A stretch of 64,000 bases of DNA. Origin: an uncultured Hyphomicrobiales bacterium. Its GTDB lineage: Bacteria; Pseudomonadota; Alphaproteobacteria; Rhizobiales; Devosiaceae. Made by a program: the position numbers and the translations under genes. Within the stretch, counting starts at the first letter, position 1. Each line of letters begins with the position of its first letter. Under the pieces are notes generated by a model. That model did no database searches. It saw only the letters and a program-made list of their open reading frames with translations, and had not been told where the DNA came from. The stretch is from assembly GCA_903828145.1 (NCBI GenBank), contig CAIKKY010000015.1:1-64000 (forward strand), written 5' to 3'. Shown here in pieces: positions 25,201 through 33,968 of the stretch.

Positions 25201-25842
25201 TCAGACGGGCCGCAGCGCCGCCTCAATCGTGGCGAGACCCTGCGGCTGAGCGCTCGGTACGCCGTCGCTCGCGGCGAGGAATTCGAGCCCGATTCCCTCG
25301 CTGAAATGGCGGACGACCCGGGCGCGGATGCGGCCCACCGAGGCCAGCGTGCCAATCGCCGGACGCACCTTGATTTCAACACCGGCGCCCGAGAGTGAAA
25401 TATCGATGATCCGGCACGGATAGGCCCGGCCGTCATCGAGCTTCAGTTCAGTAAAGCGGGTGGTGGGAACAACACGCTCGTGGCGGCGGTCTTCGGGCAG
25501 CGCCAGCGCGTCTTTATTGGCCAGCCAGGTGAGCTGGGCGGCGAGCTTGTCGCGCTTACGCGGGCTCATGTCGAGATCGAGAAGGAAGCCGCGCACGCCG
25601 CGTTCGCCAATCGACCCCTCGATGCGGCCAAGCTGATCGAGATAGGCGATAACGCGCGCCCCGGCCACGCCCGTCTCAGGGCCTTCGACCCAGCAGTCGC
25701 CGGGCGACATGCTGGTTATGGTGCAGGGATATTCGCGCTGGTCGGGCAGCATATAGCGCCCGTTGACGGTGACAGTGACCCGCTGAAACCGCGGCAGATC
25801 GGCGGCACGCGGCCTCATGGAACGGACGCTTGTCTCAAGCAT
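25201..25842 (-). CDS. Tandem PilZ-domain protein, likely c-di-GMP receptor
   Basis: The protein has 213 residues with two PilZ modules. The second, from about residue 115, has the full c-di-GMP signature: RRHER (RxxxR) followed by DISLSGAG (DxSxxG). The first (residues 18-110) keeps the fold (RFQRVTVTV, ITSMSPGDCWVEG) but its motifs are degenerate, so it is probably a non-binding or dimerising copy. The protein is cytoplasmic. Position upstream of the LapG-like gene suggests a link between c-di-GMP and surface proteolysis (inference). Confidence 0.85.
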   Translation of the reverse strand: MLETSVRSMRPRAADLPRFQRVTVTVNGRYMLPDQREYPCTITSMSPGDCWVEGPETGVAGARVIAYLDQLGRIEGSIGERGVRGFLLDLDMSPRKRDKLAAQLTWLANKDALALPEDRRHERVVPTTRFTELKLDDGRAYPCRIIDISLSGAGVEIKVRPAIGTLASVGRIRARVVRHFSEGIGLEFLAASDGVPSAQPQGLATIEAALRPV

Positions 25843-25929
25843 GTCGGGGGACCCTGAACTCTGTCCCCTGTCTGATAGCCACCGGCGCTTAAGAAAAAGT
25901 CTACGGATTTATTGGTATTGAAGCCGTGC

Positions 25930-26604
25930 TCAGTTTCGTCCGCCGTCGATGACGGCAAGATGCGCATAGCGGCGCGCAGCGCGGCCATGAAACTGGCTGG
26001 CAATGGGCGCCTCCACGATGGCCGCTTGCCGTTCGGCCCGGGGCTGGGGGGCCTGATCGCGGCCACCATTGGCCGCAACACGCAGGCCGCCGAGATCGGA
26101 CGCGCCGGTCTCGTCGGGCCAGATCAGCCTGAGCCCGGTAATGCGCTGTTCGATCACCGGCTGCACGCCGAACCAGTAGGGTTCCTCGATGGCCGTCATG
26201 GCGCCCAGAATGCGGGCGTCGGCGCTGCCATTGTGCCTGAGCGGCAGGAGAATGGTTTCGATCGAGACGCGGGTGCCGACGGCGGTGGTGCCCTGAAACG
26301 TAACGAGCGCCACGGCATTATCTTCGGTTACGGCGCGGATGAGCGTATCGATGGCGTCGCGGTCGCGCTGGTGCCAGAGCCGCGAAAACGAGCGGTCTTT
26401 CAGTTCGCGCGCATAGGCAGAGCACAGGTGCGAGCCGGCAAGCCGGAAGTCATATTCACCATCGGAGTTAAGCTGCAGAATGAAAGCGTTCCCGAGCGCA
26501 GTGCGGATGGAGGTGGGATCAATCTCGCGGCGACCCGGGGCCGTACGCGCGCCCCGCAGGCGGTTCCAATAGTCGAAAAGTTCCCGGGTGCTGGGCTTTT
26601 GCAT
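25930..26604 (-). CDS. PAS_5-domain protein
   Basis: ATG 26604 (MQKPSTRELFDYWNRLRG) begins the conserved domain; the longer ORF adds 21 unrelated residues. The 224-aa protein belongs to the alphaproteobacterial PAS_5 (PF07310) family, recognisable by L..YW..LRG.R.AP.R..IDP..IR..L...F+L and YDFRLAGSHLC. No output domain is attached. Members are thought to be signalling or stress-linked, but no clear role is established. It is divergent from the rhomboid gene. Confidence 0.82.
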   Translation of the reverse strand: MQKPSTRELFDYWNRLRGARTAPGRREIDPTSIRTALGNAFILQLNSDGEYDFRLAGSHLCSAYARELKDRSFSRLWHQRDRDAIDTLIRAVTEDNAVALVTFQGTTAVGTRVSIETILLPLRHNGSADARILGAMTAIEEPYWFGVQPVIEQRITGLRLIWPDETGASDLGGLRVAANGGRDQAPQPRAERQAAIVEAPIASQFHGRAARRYAHLAVIDGGRN

Positions 26605-26808
26605 GGGGCTGGTCTCAAAAAATGCGGTGGGCCCGGGCCGGGCTTGTTTCGAGGCGGACACTCGCAAAAACCGCCACGGAAATCGCCCTTAAACACTTGT
26701 TAGGGTTAATGCGCGTCGGGCCTGTGGATAGGTTTGCCGCTTGCGCTCGTTTTCAAACTGCCGTCACAACTGCCGCAGTAGCAACGAGCGCCCAGAGGGC
26801 CGATCGCC

Positions 26809-27531
26809 ATGAGCACCGAACCTGCCGCGCGCGAGCCGATTTTCAACCTGCCGACGGTCGTGACCGCGCTGATCGGGCTGATGGCGGCCATTCATGTGGC
26901 CGCGACTTTTGCACTCGACGATGCAGGGCGCGAGCAGCTGACCGTGTGGCTCGCGTTCATTCCCTATCGGATTGAAGCGCCGAGCCTGATCCCGGGAGGG
27001 CTCTGGCCGCTCCTGTGGACGCCCATCACCCATGCGTTTTTGCACGGCGGGTGGGAACACCTCGGTCTCAACATGGCCTGGCTCATGATTTTCGGCACGC
27101 CCGTCGCCCGGCGCTATGGGGCCGTGCCCACGCTTTTGCTGTTCATCGCCAGTGCGGTGGCCGGGGCAGGGCTCTTTATGGCGACAAGCCTTGGTCAGGT
27201 GCAGGTACTGGTTGGGGCTTCGGGCGGCATCGCCGGGCTCACCGGGGCGGCGTGCCGGTTCATGTTCCAGCCGGTTTTGATGCGGATCGACCCCGAGACC
27301 GGGCTTCCGGTGCCTGCGGGCCGGGCGACGGCCCCGCTGGCGCTGCTCATTCGGGACCGGCGCGCCATGGCGTTCATTGCGGTTTGGGTGGTGCTCAATG
27401 CGGCGGTGCCGCTTTATGCACTGGTGGCGGGGGGCGGGGTGTCGATTGCCTGGCAGGCCCATATCGGCGGATTTGCCGCCGGTCTTCTGGGCTTGCCGCT
27501 GGTGGAGCGCTGGGCGCGGGCCCAGCGCTGA
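26809..27531 (+). CDS. Rhomboid family intramembrane serine protease
   Basis: The protein has 240 residues and six or seven membrane helices. Family motifs are HAFLHGGWEHLGLNMAWL (H..HG...H...N), the nucleophile VGASGGIAGLTGA (GxSG), and WQAHIGGFAAGLLGLPL with the catalytic His in helix 6. All key residues are present, so it should be active in cleaving transmembrane substrates. The substrate is unknown. The insertion between the GxSG helix and the last helices (FMFQPVLMRIDPETGLPV...) is typical of rhizobial rhomboids. Confidence 0.92.
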   Translation: MSTEPAAREPIFNLPTVVTALIGLMAAIHVAATFALDDAGREQLTVWLAFIPYRIEAPSLIPGGLWPLLWTPITHAFLHGGWEHLGLNMAWLMIFGTPVARRYGAVPTLLLFIASAVAGAGLFMATSLGQVQVLVGASGGIAGLTGAACRFMFQPVLMRIDPETGLPVPAGRATAPLALLIRDRRAMAFIAVWVVLNAAVPLYALVAGGGVSIAWQAHIGGFAAGLLGLPLVERWARAQR

Positions 27532-27534
27532 GGC

Positions 27535-28062
27535 TTAGCGGTCGAACGGCACCTTCGCCGTCAGGATTTCGCCCGAGTTGTTGAACTCGACTTCGAATTC
27601 CACCACGATCTGCCCATTGTCGAGGCTGATCTTTGACCCGATGCGCACCATGTTGCCACCGCGATCGGTATCGCGCTCAGCGAGATCGAAAGTGATTCGC
27701 CCCTCGTTGATGCGGCCAACGGCGATGCCGGTGAACCCGGCGTTTGAACTCATGGCGGCTTCGTAATGGCGGGTCGCGTCGTTGAACGCGATTGTGCCCG
27801 ACACCGAGAGGTTCATATCGACGAGCGAACAGCGGCCGGCATAGTTGACCTTGGCCTGGTTGCCCTTGGCTACATTCAGCCGACAGCGGAACGGTTCAGA
27901 TCCGGCGCCGCCCGTGAGCGCGCCCTGACCCTGCCAATTGCCGATATAAGACGACAAAAGATCCAGTTCACGCTGGCCGGCCTGGCTGCCCGTCGGCGCG
28001 ACCATTGCCGCAAGCCCGACCAATGCCACGGCGACGGCCTTCGAAAACGGTGTAAAACTCAT
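27535..28062 (-). CDS. Secreted protein of unknown function
   Basis: ATG 28062 is preceded by AGAGGGAAGAGGAAG. The 175-aa product has a signal peptide (MSFTPFSKAVAVALVGLAAMVAPTGSQA). A beta-rich domain follows (LLSSYIGNWQGQGAL..., FRCRLNVAKG, GRCSLVDMNLSVSGTI, FTGIAVGRI, ITFDLAERD) with two cysteines that could pair. The GNWQG.G opening recalls lipocalin-like or DUF1579-like barrels. I do not assign a family. It is divergent from the ABC ATPase gene. Confidence 0.75.
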   Translation of the reverse strand: MSFTPFSKAVAVALVGLAAMVAPTGSQAGQRELDLLSSYIGNWQGQGALTGGAGSEPFRCRLNVAKGNQAKVNYAGRCSLVDMNLSVSGTIAFNDATRHYEAAMSSNAGFTGIAVGRINEGRITFDLAERDTDRGGNMVRIGSKISLDNGQIVVEFEVEFNNSGEILTAKVPFDR

Positions 28063-28198
28063 CTTCCTCTTCCCTCTCATTCGGCCGAGACTGCTTATTG
28101 CCAGGCGTTTCGCAAGATGTTTCTGTGTTTGCGCGGCGCGAAATGACGCAAATACGGGTTCTTCCGACCCCGACGTGAGCTTCCGGAGACGTGTATTA

Positions 28199-28969
28199 AT
28201 GACGACTAGTGCCTCAACCTCTGCACCAGTGTTCGGTGCCTTGTCGTCTGATAATTCGTCCAACGGGGGCGAATCCGGGCTGATCGTGGCCCGGCACCTA
28301 GACTACACCGTTCCGGTGGGCAGTCAGAGCCTCAAAATCCTCAATGATGTGTCCCTTGAGGTAAGCCCCGCCGAGGTGCTCGCGATTGTTGGTCCGTCGG
28401 GCAGCGGCAAGACCTCGCTTCTCATGCTTCTTGCGGGACTCGAACGGCCGACCGGGGGCGATATCACGCTGAATGGACAAAGCCTGTCCGGTCTCAGCGA
28501 AGATGGGCTGGCCGAGCTGCGGCGGCAGGCGGTGGGCATTGTGTTCCAGAGCTTCAATCTCGTGCCCTCGGTTTCAGCGCTCGATAATGTGAGCCTTGCG
28601 CTCGAAATCGCGCGGCCAGACCTCAAGCTGTCCGAATGCCGGACGCTCGCGCGGGAAGCGCTGGAGGAAGTTGGACTCGGGCACCGGCTTGAGCACCGCC
28701 CTTCGGCGCTGTCGGGCGGCGAACAGCAGCGTGTGGGCCTGGCGCGGGCCATGGCGGCGCGGCCGAGGCTGCTGCTCGCCGACGAGCCAACCGGTAATCT
28801 CGATCAGGAGACCGGGGCGCGGGTGATTGAGCTGATGTTTTCGCTGGCGCGAAAGCACAAGACGGCCATCATCCTCATTACGCATGACCCGGTGCTCGCC
28901 AAGCGCGCCGACCGCATGCTGACGCTCTCGAAGGGCACGATTCTGCCGCCGGGCACGGGTGCAGCGTGA
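28199..28969 (+). CDS. ABC transporter ATP-binding protein (YbbA/LolD-type)
   Basis: ATG 28199 gives 256 residues. Walker A GPSGSGKTSLL, Q-loop FQSFNLVPS, signature LSGGEQQRVGLARAM, Walker B LLLADEPTGNLD and switch His in LITHDP are all intact. The next gene, overlapping by 4 bases (GTGA), encodes an FtsX-type permease, as in the ybbA-ybbP pair of enterobacteria. Such MacB-superfamily systems extrude or transfer lipids, peptides or hydrophobic molecules. The exact cargo is unknown. Confidence 0.92.
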   Translation: MTTSASTSAPVFGALSSDNSSNGGESGLIVARHLDYTVPVGSQSLKILNDVSLEVSPAEVLAIVGPSGSGKTSLLMLLAGLERPTGGDITLNGQSLSGLSEDGLAELRRQAVGIVFQSFNLVPSVSALDNVSLALEIARPDLKLSECRTLAREALEEVGLGHRLEHRPSALSGGEQQRVGLARAMAARPRLLLADEPTGNLDQETGARVIELMFSLARKHKTAIILITHDPVLAKRADRMLTLSKGTILPPGTGAA

Positions 28970-31521
28970 CACAGGGATTATGGCGGGCAATCCGGTTCGG
29001 CATTGCCGATCTGAGGGGCGACTGGCGGCGGTTCATTCTGATGATCGCCTGCCTCGCCATCGGCACGGCGCTGATTGCTGCGGTGAACTCGGTGGCCTCA
29101 CGCATTACCGATGCCGTGAATGAAGATGCGGCCATCATTATGGGCGGCGATGTTGAACTGATGCGCGGCGACCGCCCGGCAACGGCAGACGAAGTGGCGA
29201 TCATCGCCCAGTTCGGAGCCGTTGCGCATACGGTTGATCTCAATGTGCGGGCCGAAGCGGACGCCCGCGACGGTTTTGTCGATCTCGTGGCGGTTGACGG
29301 TGCCTATCCGCTGGCGGGGCAGGTGGCGGCGCCCGACCTGATGGGCAGCAACATCGCTGCCGCACTCGATCCCGGCCCCGATGGCATGCTCGGTGCGCTC
29401 GCCGACCCGATGCTGATGGGCAAGCTCGGGCTCAGCGTGGGCGATCTCGTGCGGATCGGCGGCACGCCCTTTGTCATCCGCGGAACGCTGCTCGGGATTC
29501 CCGATGGGCCGGCGCGCGGGTTCCGGCTCGGCTATCCGGTGATGATCAATACCGTGGGTCTGGCCAATCTCTCGGACCAGACCTCGCCCCTGCCGGGGCT
29601 TGGCACCTGGTATCGCTACAAGCTGAAGCTCAGCGGGGCCGATGCCGGGGCGGTGATAGAAAGCCTCAAGGCCAAGCTTGGTGAAACCGGCTGGCAGATT
29701 CGCTCGGCGCGCGAAGGCCTCGGGCCGATGCTGCATTACTATGATGTATTCATGCGCTTTCTCGTGATCGTCGGGCTCGCCTCGCTGCTGATTGGCGGGG
29801 TCAGCGTTTCCTCGGTCATGTCGGGCTATATCGCGGACCGGGCGCGCACCGTGGCGGTGTTGCGGAGCCTCGGGGCCGCGCGGGCGCGGGTCTGGACGCA
29901 TTTCATCACCCAGGTGCTGGTGCTCTCGCTCATTGGGACGCTGATCGGTGTGGTGATTGGCGCGCTCATTGCGTTTTTCGCCATGCCGTTTGTCAGTGCT
30001 GCGCTTGGCATTGCCATGGCGGGGCGGCTCTATTGGGAACCGCTCGCCGTCGCCGTTGGAATTGGCGTTCTGACCTCGCTGGTTTTCGCCTATGTGCCGC
30101 TCTACAGCACCGAACTTGTGACCCCGATGGAGCTGTTCCGGGGTGGCCTCTCCGGCCCGGCGACCCGGGTGCCGTGGCGGAAGCTGATCGGCACGCGCGC
30201 GGGCTTCGTGCTCGGGCTGATGATTCTTGCCGTGCTCGGGCTGGCGCAGTTGAGCACGCGGGATTTCATGCTGCTGTTGCTGTTCGGCCTCGGGGCGCTG
30301 GTGCTTGCAGGCGCCATGTTGTTGACGGCGCATGCCGCGCGCTTTGTGGCGGGGACCGCCACCAGTCTGCCCGTTGCCGTGCTCCGCTCGGTGGCGCGCA
30401 ATATCAAGGGCTCAGCGCCGCATGTGAATGCGGTGGTGCTGTCTGTCGGACTTGCGGTTGCGGTGCTCGTGGTGATTGCCACGCTGCGGCAGAACCTGCA
30501 GCAGGAATTTCTCGGTGCGTCGGTGTTCGACGCGCCGAGCTTTGTGGCGGCTGATCTCTTCGATGATGAGGCGGCCGCGATTGCGGCGATGAAGGACGGG
30601 GGGCAGGGCATTGAACAGGCGGCGGTGGCGCCGCTCCTGCGCGGGTCGGTCACGGCCATCGGCGACACGCCGGTAAGTGCTATTGCCCCCAAGGGCAGCG
30701 AAGCGGCCTTCCTGCTCTCGGGCGAAATTCCCATGACCTACCGGGCTCAGATGCCTGAGGATTCGCGCCTCGTTGCGGGGGAGTGGTGGCCAGCTGATTA
30801 TGCCGGGCCGCCACTTGTCTCTCTGCATCAGGCGTTACGGGGCAGCCTTGGGCTCAAGGTGGGCGATACGGTTACCCTCGATATTTTCGGTGACAGGATC
30901 AGCGCCACCATCGCCAATTTCCGCGACTATTCATGGCAGGGCGGGATCGATTTCCTGGTGACCTTTGCCCCCGGCACACTCGAGGCCTATCCGGCGACCC
31001 TGCTGTCCACCGTCAAGGCGGTGCCGGGCGAGGAAGACCGGGTGGAGGCCCGACTGGCCGAGGCGCTGCCCGATGTGCGGTTCATTGCTATCGGCGAAAC
31101 GCTCAATCAGGTGACTTCGGCGCTTAACCAACTCTCGCTCGCCACGGCGGCGGTTGGTGGCCTGGCAATTGGCAACGGGTTTCTCGTCTTGATTGGCAGC
31201 CTCGCGTCCGGTCTGCGCGCCCGGCAGAAGGTGGTGATGATCATGCGGGTCCTGGGCGCACGGCGCGCGCCAATCCTCGCGATCTATCTGGTGCAATATC
31301 TGGTGCTGAGCCTCGTTGCGGCGCTGGTCGGGGCCGGGTTCGGGCTGGGCTTCGCCTATCTGCTGTCCGGTCCGCTGATTACGGTCGAATTCCGGGCCGA
31401 GCCCGTGCAGATGATGATCATCGCTTTGGGAGCCACGGGCTTTGTGGCGGTCTTGGGCGGGCTCACGCTTTTCGGGGCGGTGACGCGGCGTCTGGCGCCG
31501 ATGATCCGCGCCATTGATTAG
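28966..31521 (+). CDS. FtsX-family ABC transporter permease (YbbP-like)
   Basis: The protein has 851 residues. GTG 28966 overlaps the ATPase stop. One N-terminal helix (FILMIACLAIGTALIAAVNS) is followed by a large periplasmic domain, an FtsX core of three helices (about residues 260-400), two further helices, a second periplasmic domain (about 510-700) and a second FtsX core ending at the C-terminus. This 10-helix, two-core plan is that of YbbP permeases. It pairs with the upstream ATPase. No substrate can be read; inner-membrane location is certain. Confidence 0.9.
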   Translation: MTQGLWRAIRFGIADLRGDWRRFILMIACLAIGTALIAAVNSVASRITDAVNEDAAIIMGGDVELMRGDRPATADEVAIIAQFGAVAHTVDLNVRAEADARDGFVDLVAVDGAYPLAGQVAAPDLMGSNIAAALDPGPDGMLGALADPMLMGKLGLSVGDLVRIGGTPFVIRGTLLGIPDGPARGFRLGYPVMINTVGLANLSDQTSPLPGLGTWYRYKLKLSGADAGAVIESLKAKLGETGWQIRSAREGLGPMLHYYDVFMRFLVIVGLASLLIGGVSVSSVMSGYIADRARTVAVLRSLGAARARVWTHFITQVLVLSLIGTLIGVVIGALIAFFAMPFVSAALGIAMAGRLYWEPLAVAVGIGVLTSLVFAYVPLYSTELVTPMELFRGGLSGPATRVPWRKLIGTRAGFVLGLMILAVLGLAQLSTRDFMLLLLFGLGALVLAGAMLLTAHAARFVAGTATSLPVAVLRSVARNIKGSAPHVNAVVLSVGLAVAVLVVIATLRQNLQQEFLGASVFDAPSFVAADLFDDEAAAIAAMKDGGQGIEQAAVAPLLRGSVTAIGDTPVSAIAPKGSEAAFLLSGEIPMTYRAQMPEDSRLVAGEWWPADYAGPPLVSLHQALRGSLGLKVGDTVTLDIFGDRISATIANFRDYSWQGGIDFLVTFAPGTLEAYPATLLSTVKAVPGEEDRVEARLAEALPDVRFIAIGETLNQVTSALNQLSLATAAVGGLAIGNGFLVLIGSLASGLRARQKVVMIMRVLGARRAPILAIYLVQYLVLSLVAALVGAGFGLGFAYLLSGPLITVEFRAEPVQMMIIALGATGFVAVLGGLTLFGAVTRRLAPMIRAID

Positions 31522-31623
31522 GGGCGGAACGCGCCGCCTCTTGCCAGATTTGAGGTCAGCGGACGCGGCGGGCGCTGTCGTGTTAATCAGGTGCCGGCCC
31601 GAATTTGGCCAAGGGGACTGCCC

Positions 31624-31839
31624 ATGAGCGATGCACTGAAAGACCGGATCGACCAGCTGGAAACGCTGGTGGCGTTCCAGGAGCAATCGATTGAAGAGCT
31701 GAATGTCGCGCTGGCGCAGCAGTTCAAGGACATCGAGGCCTTGAAGCACGAGCTGAAAATGCTGGGGGCGGCGCTCCGCGATATGGAAACGCACCCGGCG
31801 CTCGCCGCTGGCCGCGAACCGCCGCCGCCCCATTACTGA
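31624..31839 (+). CDS. slyX: SlyX family protein
   Basis: ATG 31624 gives a 71-aa coiled-coil protein: DRIDQLETLVAFQEQSIEELN and LAQQFKDIEALKHEL in heptads, ending with the proline tail PPPPHY characteristic of SlyX. The function is unknown; it is a small conserved cytoplasmic protein. It converges on hisI. Confidence 0.9.
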   Translation: MSDALKDRIDQLETLVAFQEQSIEELNVALAQQFKDIEALKHELKMLGAALRDMETHPALAAGREPPPPHY

Positions 31840-31870
31840 GGGCTGGGCATCGGCCCTGCCAGCCCCTGAT

Positions 31871-32311
31871 TTAAGAGTGGTAGACGGCCGCCGGATCGAA
31901 CAGCGGCGCGTCGCCGGTTTGGCTGAGGGTGCCGTCGGGTTCGACCTGGCGATAAAAGCAGCTCACCCGGCCCGTGTGACAGGCCGCGCCGCGCCCGGTC
32001 TGTTCGACAAGCACCAGAACGGCATCCTGATCGCAATCGGTGCGCATCGCGACAAGCCGCTGGATTTCGCCTGATGTTTCGCCCTTTTTCCACAGCCGCC
32101 CCCGCGAGCGGGAGAAATAATGCACCTCGCCGGTCTCGAGCGTCAGCCGCAGCGCCTCGGCGTTCATATGCGCGAGCATGAGCACGCGCCCGGTGGCCGC
32201 GTCCTGCGCAATGGCGGTGACAAGGCCGCTGGCATCGAAGCGGGGCGCAAAACGCGCGCCTTCTTCGATCTCGGCGGCGGTGAGGGCAGTGGGGGAGGTG
32301 AAGCTGATCAT
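31871..32311 (-). CDS. hisI: Phosphoribosyl-AMP cyclohydrolase
   Basis: ATG 32311 ([18 protein letters not shown]) gives 146 residues. The enzyme opens the adenine ring of phosphoribosyl-AMP, step three of histidine synthesis. Motifs are [33 protein letters not shown], the metal-binding DCDQDA and the zinc [11 protein letters not shown]. It is the monofunctional type, without the HisE domain. The gene lies 56 bases downstream of folE on the same strand, so the two are probably co-transcribed although their pathways differ. Confidence 0.95.
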   Translation of the reverse strand: MISFTSPTALTAAEIEEGARFAPRFDASGLVTAIAQDAATGRVLMLAHMNAEALRLTLETGEVHYFSRSRGRLWKKGETSGEIQRLVAMRTDCDQDAVLVLVEQTGRGAACHTGRVSCFYRQVEPDGTLSQTGDAPLFDPAAVYHS

Positions 32312-32367
32312 GGCAAAGAAATAGCCCGGCACGCGGCCGGGCTCAACTCTTGTCGAACAGGATCGGA

Positions 32368-32985
32368 TCAGCGCTTTATGCAGAGTGCGAAGAAGCGATC
32401 CTGCTCGTGCCGGTCTTCGGCGAAGACGCCGGTGAAGCGCTGGGTAATGGTGGACGAGCCATGGGCCCGGACGCCGCGCATCGACATGCACATATGCTCG
32501 GCCTCGACCATCACGGCGGCGCCGCGCGGGTTGAGGTTCTCATTTATGGCGTCGATGATCTGCGCCGTCATGTTTTCCTGCACCTGCAGGCGACGGGCAT
32601 AGACCTCAACGAGCCGCGCGAGCTTTGAGAGCCCGACAACCCCATCATGCGGCAGATAGGCGATATGCACCTTGCCGATGAAGGGCACCATGTGGTGCTC
32701 GCAATGGGACGAGAAGGGGATATCCTTGACGAAAACGATGTCGTCGTAGCCGCCGACTTCCTTGAAGGTCTTGGAGAGCACCTTCTCGGCGTCGTCCTCA
32801 TAGCCGGCGAAGAACTCGCCAAAGGCTTTGGTCACGCGTTTCGGGGTTTCGAGGAGTCCTTCGCGTTCGGGATCATCGCCGGCCCAGGCAATGAGCGTGC
32901 GCACGGCCGCCTCAGCTTCGTCTCGAGTGGGGCGCTTGATGTCACGAATGGGAGAATAGACCTTAGGCTTCAGGCTGGCGTCCAT
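32368..32985 (-). CDS. folE: GTP cyclohydrolase I
   Basis: ATG 32985 ([15 protein letters not shown]) follows GAGG at 9 bases, making 205 residues. FolE converts GTP to dihydroneopterin triphosphate for folate and queuosine. It has the zinc and active-site motifs [11 protein letters not shown] and [11 protein letters not shown], plus [12 protein letters not shown] and the C-terminal STITQRFTG. This is the zinc-dependent type IA enzyme. Confidence 0.95.
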   Translation of the reverse strand: MDASLKPKVYSPIRDIKRPTRDEAEAAVRTLIAWAGDDPEREGLLETPKRVTKAFGEFFAGYEDDAEKVLSKTFKEVGGYDDIVFVKDIPFSSHCEHHMVPFIGKVHIAYLPHDGVVGLSKLARLVEVYARRLQVQENMTAQIIDAINENLNPRGAAVMVEAEHMCMSMRGVRAHGSSTITQRFTGVFAEDRHEQDRFFALCIKR

Positions 32986-33147
32986 GATTGGCATCCTCGT
33001 CTGAGTTTCAGGTCGTTTACGGCGGTCTTGCGCCCGTGGACCACTGAGGAGGAACAAATATCCTCTCATTCTGGCGTCGACCCCGGTCCCTCTCTATATA
33101 GGCACTTGGCCCCGCCTGCACAGGGCTACTCGGTAGATGGACGTAGA

Positions 33148-33585
33148 ATGACCCTGTCGGATCTCTATTCGGCCCGGATTCTGGAGCTTGCCGGCAATGC
33201 GCCGAGCGCGCCGCGCCTCACTTCGCCCGATGGGTCGGCGCGGCGGCGAGCGCGGCTATGCGGCTCGACGATCGAGGTGGATGTCACGGTGTCTGATGGA
33301 GTGATCACCGGCTACGGGCATAGTGTAAAGGCCTGTGCGCTGGGGCAGACCTCGGCGGCCATTGTGGCGCGGGTGGCGCTCGGCACCGAGGCGGCGGAGA
33401 TTCGCCGGGTCCGGGCGGCGATGACCGCCATGCTGAAAGCCGATGGACCGCCGCCCGAGGGCGAGCGCTGGCAGGATCTGCGCTATCTGGAACCGGTGCG
33501 CGATTATCCGGCGCGGCACGAGTCGACCCTGCTCGTCTTCGATGCGCTGTGCGATGCACTGGACGCGGCCGAGGGGACCCCATGA
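33148..33585 (+). CDS. NifU/IscU-like iron-sulfur scaffold-type protein
   Basis: ATG 33148 (MTLSDLYSARILELAGN) gives 145 residues. The arrangement ARLCGSTIEVDV..., GHSVKACALGQTSAAIVA and the terminal YPARHESTLLVFDAL matches the alphaproteobacterial iron-sulfur cluster assembly scaffold family related to NifU N-domains. Two of the family cysteines are visible (LCGS and ACALGQ); the third position is not obvious. Its ATGA overlap with yidD shows a two-gene operon often seen in this order in rhizobia. It is divergent from folE. Confidence 0.82.
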   Translation: MTLSDLYSARILELAGNAPSAPRLTSPDGSARRRARLCGSTIEVDVTVSDGVITGYGHSVKACALGQTSAAIVARVALGTEAAEIRRVRAAMTAMLKADGPPPEGERWQDLRYLEPVRDYPARHESTLLVFDALCDALDAAEGTP

Positions 33586-33884
33586 CGCGAAACTGGTGGC
33601 GGTACCTTGATTGGCCGTTGCGGGCGATCGCTTATCTGCTGTTGCAGGGCTACCGCTATTCGCTGAGCCTGTTCATGGGGCGCACGTGCCGGCACCTGCC
33701 GACCTGCTCGGAATTCACGCGCGACGCGATCCTGCAGCATGGATTTTGGCCGGGCGGCTGGATGGGGCTTGCGCGGCTCTACCGCTGTCGGCCTACGGGA
33801 ACGCATGGCTATGATCCGGTTCCCGACCGGGTGCCCGAGGGGGCCCGGTGGTTCCGGCCCTGGACCTATGGTCGCTGGCGCTGA
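33582..33884 (+). CDS. yidD: Membrane protein insertion efficiency factor
   Basis: The protein has 100 residues. ATG 33582 overlaps the stop of the upstream gene. YidD hallmarks are RAIAYLLLQGYRYSLSLFMGRTCRHLPTCSEF, then A+..HG...G...GL.RL.RC and the end HGYDPVPD. The protein assists YidC-dependent membrane insertion. It is usually beside rnpA/yidC, but in rhizobia it is often next to this Fe-S scaffold-like gene, as here. Confidence 0.93.
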   Translation: MTRNWWRYLDWPLRAIAYLLLQGYRYSLSLFMGRTCRHLPTCSEFTRDAILQHGFWPGGWMGLARLYRCRPTGTHGYDPVPDRVPEGARWFRPWTYGRWR

Positions 33885-33968
33885 GCGTTAATGACATTTG
33901 GCCGTGGGCCGTGCTAGAGACGCCGCGCGCCCGCTTTGGGGCGCTCAACCCTGTTTTTGGAGATGAAA

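Noticed and set aside
29098-30333. 411-aa minus ORF over the FtsX permease
   Set aside because: Antisense shadow; strongly biased to Gln, His and Arg.
31840-31865. GGGCTGG...CCAGCCC hairpin between slyX and hisI
   Set aside because: Short 7-bp stem without a T-tract on either strand; not enough for a terminator call.
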